From assembly GCA_002717305.1 (NCBI GenBank), contig PBDH01000009.1:9086-19980 (forward strand): 10,895 nt of DNA, in the 5' to 3' direction. The notes beneath the pieces were generated by a model, which saw nothing but the letters and a program-made list of their open reading frames with translations, ran no database searches and was not told where the DNA came from. This DNA is from Gammaproteobacteria bacterium. Lineage in GTDB: Bacteria; Pseudomonadota; Gammaproteobacteria; Pseudomonadales; Litorivicinaceae. This document shows positions 7,196-10,895 of the stretch, one piece after another (within the stretch, counting starts at the first letter, position 1; the number at the start of each line of letters is the position of its first letter). A program made the translations under genes and the position numbers.

Positions 7196-8547
7196 TGGAT
7201 TGGAATACGTTACTTTCAACCGTCCGCATGGAGCGCGATCATGTTTGGGTACCGCAGCAGCCAGAAGATGAGCGCAGTCAGTGGCAACGCGATCATGATC
7301 GGCTAATTTTTTCCGGTGCTTTCCGGCGGTTGGCAGTTAAAACGCAGGTGCATTCATTATCGGATAATGACCACGTACACACCCGTCTCTCCCACTCCTT
7401 GGAGGTTGCATCGGTCGGTCGATCGTTGGGCGTGCGGCTAGGTCGTTGGATGCAAGAGCAAGGATTACTATCTGACCAGGGTTCCGGTCTTGGGATTGGT
7501 GCGTTGGTTCAGACTGCCTGCTTGGCGCATGACATCGGTAACCCACCATTTGGTCATGCGGGAGAAGGGGCTATACGTCAATTCTTTGAATCCAAGCCAG
7601 AGTATTTGGAGGGATTAACACGCGCTGAGCGTTCAGATCTCCTGGGTTTCGAGGGAAACGCACAGGGATTTCGGGTTATTACTTGTCTTGAGCGCCACTG
7701 GTTTGACGGGGGAATGCGTTTGACAGCCGCTACGCTTGGTACCTTCTTAAAATATCCATTTACTGCCGATTCTGTATTTGGTCAGACTGAGTGCAAACAC
7801 GGAATTAATCAAGCGGAACTCCCATTCATGCGGGAGCTAGCATCTCACCTAGGCCTAGTGGAGAAGATGCCTGATGCTTGGGCTCGTCATCCGCTTGTGT
7901 ATGCGGTCGAGGCTGCTGACGACATTTGCTATGCATTGATTGATCTGGAAGATGCGGTCGAGCTCGGACATCTTGATTACGAGGAGGTTTCTTCGATTAT
8001 GAAAGAGCTTGTTGACCGCGGCGCGAGACGAAATTTATATGAACAACTACTGGACGACTCGGAAGCTAAGCTTGAGCTCTTGCGCTCTGCAGCGATCGAT
8101 GCTTTGGTCAACGAAGCACAAATAAGATTCCAATCGCACTATGACGAGATCCTCAACGGTGTATTTGAAGAGGACCTGCTCGATTGGCGGCGGGCATCCG
8201 CCGGCGAAGTTATTGAGCGAGCGAAATCCCTGGCCCGTGAGCGGATTTATGTCGATCTAACAAAGCAGGGGGATGAAGACCGATGTGATCGTTTATTGGG
8301 TGGTGTGTTGTCACATTTGATTGACGGTGCAGAGGCTCTTTCTAGCTCTGTTGGAGGTGGGGCCAATGTAAGCTCAAAAGCGCACGACGCACTGATCCGT
8401 CTCGGGAAATTCAGACCACAACCAGAAGACTCAAAATATCAGCGGTTGATGAGAGTGACGGATTATGTTTCTGCCATGACGGATAGGTATCTGATCCGGT
8501 TGGCTGATGATCTGGCTCGGTTGAATTATCTCGACATTGATTTGTAA
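7192..8547 (+). CDS. dgt: Deoxyguanosinetriphosphate triphosphohydrolase (dGTPase)
   Basis: Dgt is an HD-superfamily enzyme that hydrolyses dGTP to deoxyguanosine and triphosphate, helping balance dNTP pools. The metal-binding residues are visible: His 68 in TRLSHSLEV, His 113-Asp 114 in AHDIGNPPFGHAGEG, and the Asp pair 243-244 in EAADDICYALIDLEDAVE. At 451 residues it is shorter than E. coli Dgt (505) but in the range of the Dgt-like family. ATG 7192 is preceded by AGGGA at 7176-7180 and overlaps the rsmJ stop (ATGA), so the two are probably translated together; ATG 7195 is an alternative. Its last 22 bases overlap the end of tesA on the other strand, leaving no room for an intrinsic terminator between them. 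A related dNTPase with another preference cannot be excluded. Confidence 0.95.
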   Translation: MMDWNTLLSTVRMERDHVWVPQQPEDERSQWQRDHDRLIFSGAFRRLAVKTQVHSLSDNDHVHTRLSHSLEVASVGRSLGVRLGRWMQEQGLLSDQGSGLGIGALVQTACLAHDIGNPPFGHAGEGAIRQFFESKPEYLEGLTRAERSDLLGFEGNAQGFRVITCLERHWFDGGMRLTAATLGTFLKYPFTADSVFGQTECKHGINQAELPFMRELASHLGLVEKMPDAWARHPLVYAVEAADDICYALIDLEDAVELGHLDYEEVSSIMKELVDRGARRNLYEQLLDDSEAKLELLRSAAIDALVNEAQIRFQSHYDEILNGVFEEDLLDWRRASAGEVIERAKSLARERIYVDLTKQGDEDRCDRLLGGVLSHLIDGAEALSSSVGGGANVSSKAHDALIRLGKFRPQPEDSKYQRLMRVTDYVSAMTDRYLIRLADDLARLNYLDIDL

Positions 8548-9137
8548 AGGAACCGACCAACGTATTCTGCGATGATAGGTTGTGCGTCCGCCGTTGGGTG
8601 CAGTCCATCATCTTGAAAAAGACTCGCATCAAGTGCCACGGGCTCTAAAAAAAAAGGCAAATAGGAGATACCGGCCTCTATGGCGACCGAATCCTGAGCG
8701 CTCCGAAATGCCCGCGTAAAGGGGCCGCCGTAGTTTCTTGGTAGTTCAATGCCGGCATAGAGCACTTGAGCCCCACTAGCTTCCACCATAGCGAACATGG
8801 ATTTTAAGTTCTCTTGCATGGTCTCTAATGGTAAACCGCGCAGTCCATCGTTTGCTCCTAGCAGGATGAGAACAGAATTGGGTTGATGGCGATCCAACAA
8901 GCCAGGTAGACGTGAGAGACCACCAGCAGTGGTCTCTCCTGAAATCGAAGCGTTTAAAACTTGGACATCTGTCCCCAGTAACCGCTTGGTATTCTTGGCC
9001 AGGATATCGACCCAACTACGACCCGGATCAAGTCTGAAACCCGCACTTAAACTGTCACCAACGACTAGCAACGTCGGTGCGGCGAAGGCGGAGGGAATAA
9101 GAGTTAACCAAAGGAAAATGACGCGTAATGTCTGCAC
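8526..9137 (-). CDS. tesA: Periplasmic acyl-CoA thioesterase I / arylesterase / lysophospholipase L1 (SGNH hydrolase)
   Basis: TesA is a secreted serine esterase that hydrolyses acyl-thioesters, aryl esters and lysophospholipids. I start it at the GTG at 9137 because AAGGA lies six bases upstream and the protein then begins directly with a signal peptide: hydrophobic LRVIFLWLTLI then AFA|AP, cleavage after about residue 19. The mature part of about 184 residues matches E. coli TesA (182). The SGNH blocks are complete: GDSLSAG with nucleophile Ser 29, the block II Gly in SISGETTAGG, LGANDGLRGLP with the oxyanion Asn, and DGLHP with Asp 177 and His 180. An upstream GTG at 9167 gives a longer, less typical N-terminus. 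The gene overlaps dgt by 22 bp at its end and ybbA by 10 bp at its start, the latter mirroring the divergent tesA/ybbA order in E. coli. Confidence 0.95.
   Translation of the reverse strand: MQTLRVIFLWLTLIPSAFAAPTLLVVGDSLSAGFRLDPGRSWVDILAKNTKRLLGTDVQVLNASISGETTAGGLSRLPGLLDRHQPNSVLILLGANDGLRGLPLETMQENLKSMFAMVEASGAQVLYAGIELPRNYGGPFTRAFRSAQDSVAIEAGISYLPFFLEPVALDASLFQDDGLHPTADAQPIIAEYVGRFLYKSMSR
8647..8655. repeat. Nine-base A/T homopolymer inside tesA
   Basis: A run of nine A on the plus strand reads as CCT TTT TTT TTA (Pro-Phe-Phe-Leu) in tesA. A one-base slip would shift the frame before the catalytic Asp and His. It lacks a preceding GC-rich hairpin, so it is not an intrinsic terminator. Confidence 0.6.
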
Positions 9138-9820
9138 AACCAGTCCTTCATGTTCGTAATGTGTCACACGGATTTGAAGACCAAATCGGTCTTCGTCTGT
9201 CAGTTTTAGAGTCTCTCGAACTGAAGATCAACCCCGGGGAAAGTGTAGCGATTGTCGGCCCATCGGGCTCCGGTAAGAGCACGCTGTTGTCTCTATTAGC
9301 CGGTCTCGATGTACCCGGATCTGGCGATATTTTGCTTTACGGAGAGACGTTCAGCGGTCTGACTGAAGATCAGCGTGCGAGTATTCGCCGCGGCCGCATT
9401 GGGTTTGTATTTCAAAGTTTCCAACTTCTGCAGGGTCTTACGGCTTTGGAAAACGTAATGTTGCCTCTGGAATTGATGGGCCTATCCGTAAACGAATCCA
9501 AAAAACGCTCGATTAGGTGGCTCGATAGAGTGGGCCTCAAGGCCCGCATTCATCATAGACCCCGGATGTTATCAGGTGGTGAGCAACAACGTGTCGCTGT
9601 CGCTCGGGCATTTGTCAATGAACCAGCTCTTTTATTTGCTGACGAACCCACCGGTAATCTCGATCGTAAAACCGGTGAGTCCGTCACTGAACTATTGTTT
9701 AATCTAAATCGAGACACCGGTACGACTCTGATTCTCGTCACCCATGACGAGCGCTTGGCTGGTAGGTGTCGACGCGTATTTCATCTCGAAGATGGACAAT
9801 TGAATGAGGTTACTGCGTGA
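9128..9820 (+). CDS. ybbA: ABC transporter ATP-binding protein, YbbA type (LolD/MacB-like)
   Basis: This 230-residue cytoplasmic ATPase powers the FtsX-family permease encoded next. It has Walker A GPSGSGKST (residues 44-52), the Q-loop VFQSFQLL, the signature LSGGEQQRVAVARA, Walker B ALLFADEPTGNLD and the switch HDERLA. LSGGEQQR and DEPTGNLD are typical of the LolD/MacB/YbbA branch rather than of nutrient importers. ATG 9128 is the earliest possible start because an in-frame TGA lies at 9119-9121; AAGGA at 9111-9115 is its likely but rather distant ribosome-binding site. Its first bases overlap the tesA start on the opposite strand, so its promoter must lie inside tesA. Its stop overlaps the next start (GTGA). 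The transported substrate of YbbA-YbbP systems is not established; lipid or lipoprotein handling is an inference from relatives and from tesA adjacency. Confidence 0.94.
   Translation: MSAQPVLHVRNVSHGFEDQIGLRLSVLESLELKINPGESVAIVGPSGSGKSTLLSLLAGLDVPGSGDILLYGETFSGLTEDQRASIRRGRIGFVFQSFQLLQGLTALENVMLPLELMGLSVNESKKRSIRWLDRVGLKARIHHRPRMLSGGEQQRVAVARAFVNEPALLFADEPTGNLDRKTGESVTELLFNLNRDTGTTLILVTHDERLAGRCRRVFHLEDGQLNEVTA
9144..9148 (-). promoter_or_regulatory. Ribosome-binding site deciding the tesA GTG start
   Basis: On the minus strand AAGGA lies six bases before the GTG at 9137. This is optimal spacing and is the main reason to prefer that start over the upstream GTG at 9167. The site lies inside the first codons of ybbA on the other strand. 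Confidence 0.7.
9176..9194. repeat. Perfect 7-bp inverted repeat GAAGACC-N5-GGTCTTC
   Basis: GAAGACC (9176-9182) and GGTCTTC (9188-9194) are exact reverse complements separated by AAATC. The element lies in ybbA codons 17-23 and is centred about 48 bp upstream of the tesA start, where a tesA operator or promoter would have to be. It could also form a small hairpin in the ybbA mRNA. No T-run follows on either strand, so it is not a terminator. Confidence 0.45.
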
Positions 9821-10895
9821 TTGCATTACGGCTATTGTGGCGCGAGTTTTCGAGCGGTCAACTGACACTTTTGGCTTTGGCAATTGTTGTATCTGTCGCT
9901 GCGATGACCACCACTGAAATACTCACCGATCGCATAGATCGGGCTATGCGTGCGGATGCGGCCGCTTTGCTCGGCGGCGACCTAAAGTTGAGAAGCCCTC
10001 GTCCCATTGAGACCGAGTGGCTGGTCGAGGCCAAATCAAGGGGCGTTCTTGCAACGGAGACCATTGAATTTCCCTCGGTTATTGGCAGTGGTTCGACCTT
10101 TGAGCTGACGGGTATAAAGATTATCACTGATGGGTATCCACTCAAGGGGCAGCTCGAAATCGCCGACAGTCGAGCGGGGATTGGCTATCCGACCTCGAGA
10201 ATCCCGGATCCCGGCACCGCTTGGGCTGACCCTCAATTGGTATCAAAACTCGATATCGAGGTCGGAGATTGGGTTTCAGTCGGTGAAACCGAGCTCGAAA
10301 TCACCAAGATTCTTGTTTTTGAACCAGACCGAGGTGGTTCGTTTGTATCACTGACCCCAAGACTGCTTATGAATCAAGCTGATTTGGAGTCTTCTCAACT
10401 CATTCAACCAGGTAGTCGTGTTCGTTATATCACGCTATTTGCCGATGGCGACATTGAGGGTTTTCAAGCCTACGTCGAGCCAGAACTCGATATCAGTCAA
10501 CGGTTAAATGGTGTGGTGGATGGTCGTCCCGAGGTTGGTAATGCATTGACACGAGCAACCACTTATTTGTCGTTGGCAGGACTTTTGACGGTTCTGTTGT
10601 CCGGGGCCGCAATTGCTATGACCGCCAACCGGTGGGCCTCGGATCACGTCCCTGATAGTGCATTATTTCGAACATTTGGACTGAGCGGTCGTGAGACTTT
10701 CAAGATTTTCGCTACCGAGCTTGTGGTTCTAGGTGGTGTGGCGAGTAGTGTCGGTATTATCGTCGGCTACTTTTTGCAGATCGTCCTAGTCGATACCATC
10801 GCGGGATTGCTGACAATCAGTTTGCCTGAACCCAGTGGTAGGCCTGCCTTTTTGGGGCTATTGACTGGCTTTGTTATCCTGTTTGGGTTTGCGGC
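9817..10895 (+). CDS. ybbP: FtsX-family ABC transporter permease, YbbP type, 3' end outside window
   Basis: A frame open from the GTG at 9817 to the right edge encodes the first 359 residues of a permease whose family is about 800-850 residues long. It starts IALRLLWREFSSGQLTLLAL, with a first membrane segment at about residues 13-33. A periplasmic MacB-like domain follows, containing LLGGDLKL, an EFPSV-like strand (IEFPSV) and YPLKG, all typical of YbbP. Further membrane segments appear at about 247-268 and 302-325, and another begins at the window end, forming the first FtsX core. Its start overlaps the ybbA stop (GTGA), so the pair is almost certainly co-translated and forms one inner-membrane transporter. 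Its substrate is unknown. The upstream TGA limits the start to this GTG or later codons. Confidence 0.92.
   Translation, partial: MIALRLLWREFSSGQLTLLALAIVVSVAAMTTTEILTDRIDRAMRADAAALLGGDLKLRSPRPIETEWLVEAKSRGVLATETIEFPSVIGSGSTFELTGIKIITDGYPLKGQLEIADSRAGIGYPTSRIPDPGTAWADPQLVSKLDIEVGDWVSVGETELEITKILVFEPDRGGSFVSLTPRLLMNQADLESSQLIQPGSRVRYITLFADGDIEGFQAYVEPELDISQRLNGVVDGRPEVGNALTRATTYLSLAGLLTVLLSGAAIAMTANRWASDHVPDSALFRTFGLSGRETFKIFATELVVLGGVASSVGIIVGYFLQIVLVDTIAGLLTISLPEPSGRPAFLGLLTGFVILFGFA

Noticed and set aside
8647..8655. T-run as terminator between dgt and tesA
   Set aside because: No GC-rich stem precedes it on either strand, and it codes for conserved-looking tesA residues.
9161..9169. GTGTCACAC as a CRP/FNR-type site near the tesA start
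   Set aside because: The half-sites lack the required spacer of CRP or FNR sites; probably chance.

Overview
The window looks like ordinary chromosome from a gammaproteobacterium of moderate GC content. The evidence is the large single-chain PurL, RsmJ (a mainly gammaproteobacterial 16S rRNA methyltransferase), and the tesA/ybbA-ybbP divergent arrangement also found in E. coli. Gene density is very high, with start/stop overlaps and almost no intergenic space. No RNA genes, CRISPR arrays, insertion sequences or phage genes were seen. Genus cannot be assigned from sequence alone.

Left part (1-1910, minus strand): a class V PLP-dependent aminotransferase, followed in the same direction by a gene of the beta-keto acid cleavage enzyme family (BKACE, formerly DUF849). 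The BKACE frame is interrupted by three in-frame stop codons within 22 codons but is otherwise open and colinear with the family. It runs off the left edge. This is the least routine item in the window and is easy to miss because the stops break the frame.

Middle part (1995-8547, plus strand): tadA (tRNA adenosine deaminase), purL (FGAM synthase, de novo purine synthesis), rsmJ (16S rRNA guanine methyltransferase) and dgt (dGTP triphosphohydrolase). purL, rsmJ and dgt are packed tightly enough to be one transcription unit. Together they cover purine synthesis, dGTP turnover and RNA modification. TadA and RsmJ each carry a changed motif worth checking.

Right part (8526-10895): tesA on the minus strand overlaps dgt tail-to-tail and the ABC ATPase gene ybbA head-to-head. 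ybbA is followed, with a GTGA overlap, by a ybbP-type FtsX-family permease that runs off the right edge. A perfect 7-bp inverted repeat lies in the start of ybbA, just upstream of tesA, where a tesA control element could sit.

I did not find a convincing undescribed system. The findings are modest: a decaying BKACE gene, two divergent motifs, overlapping gene ends and a few possible regulatory repeats.
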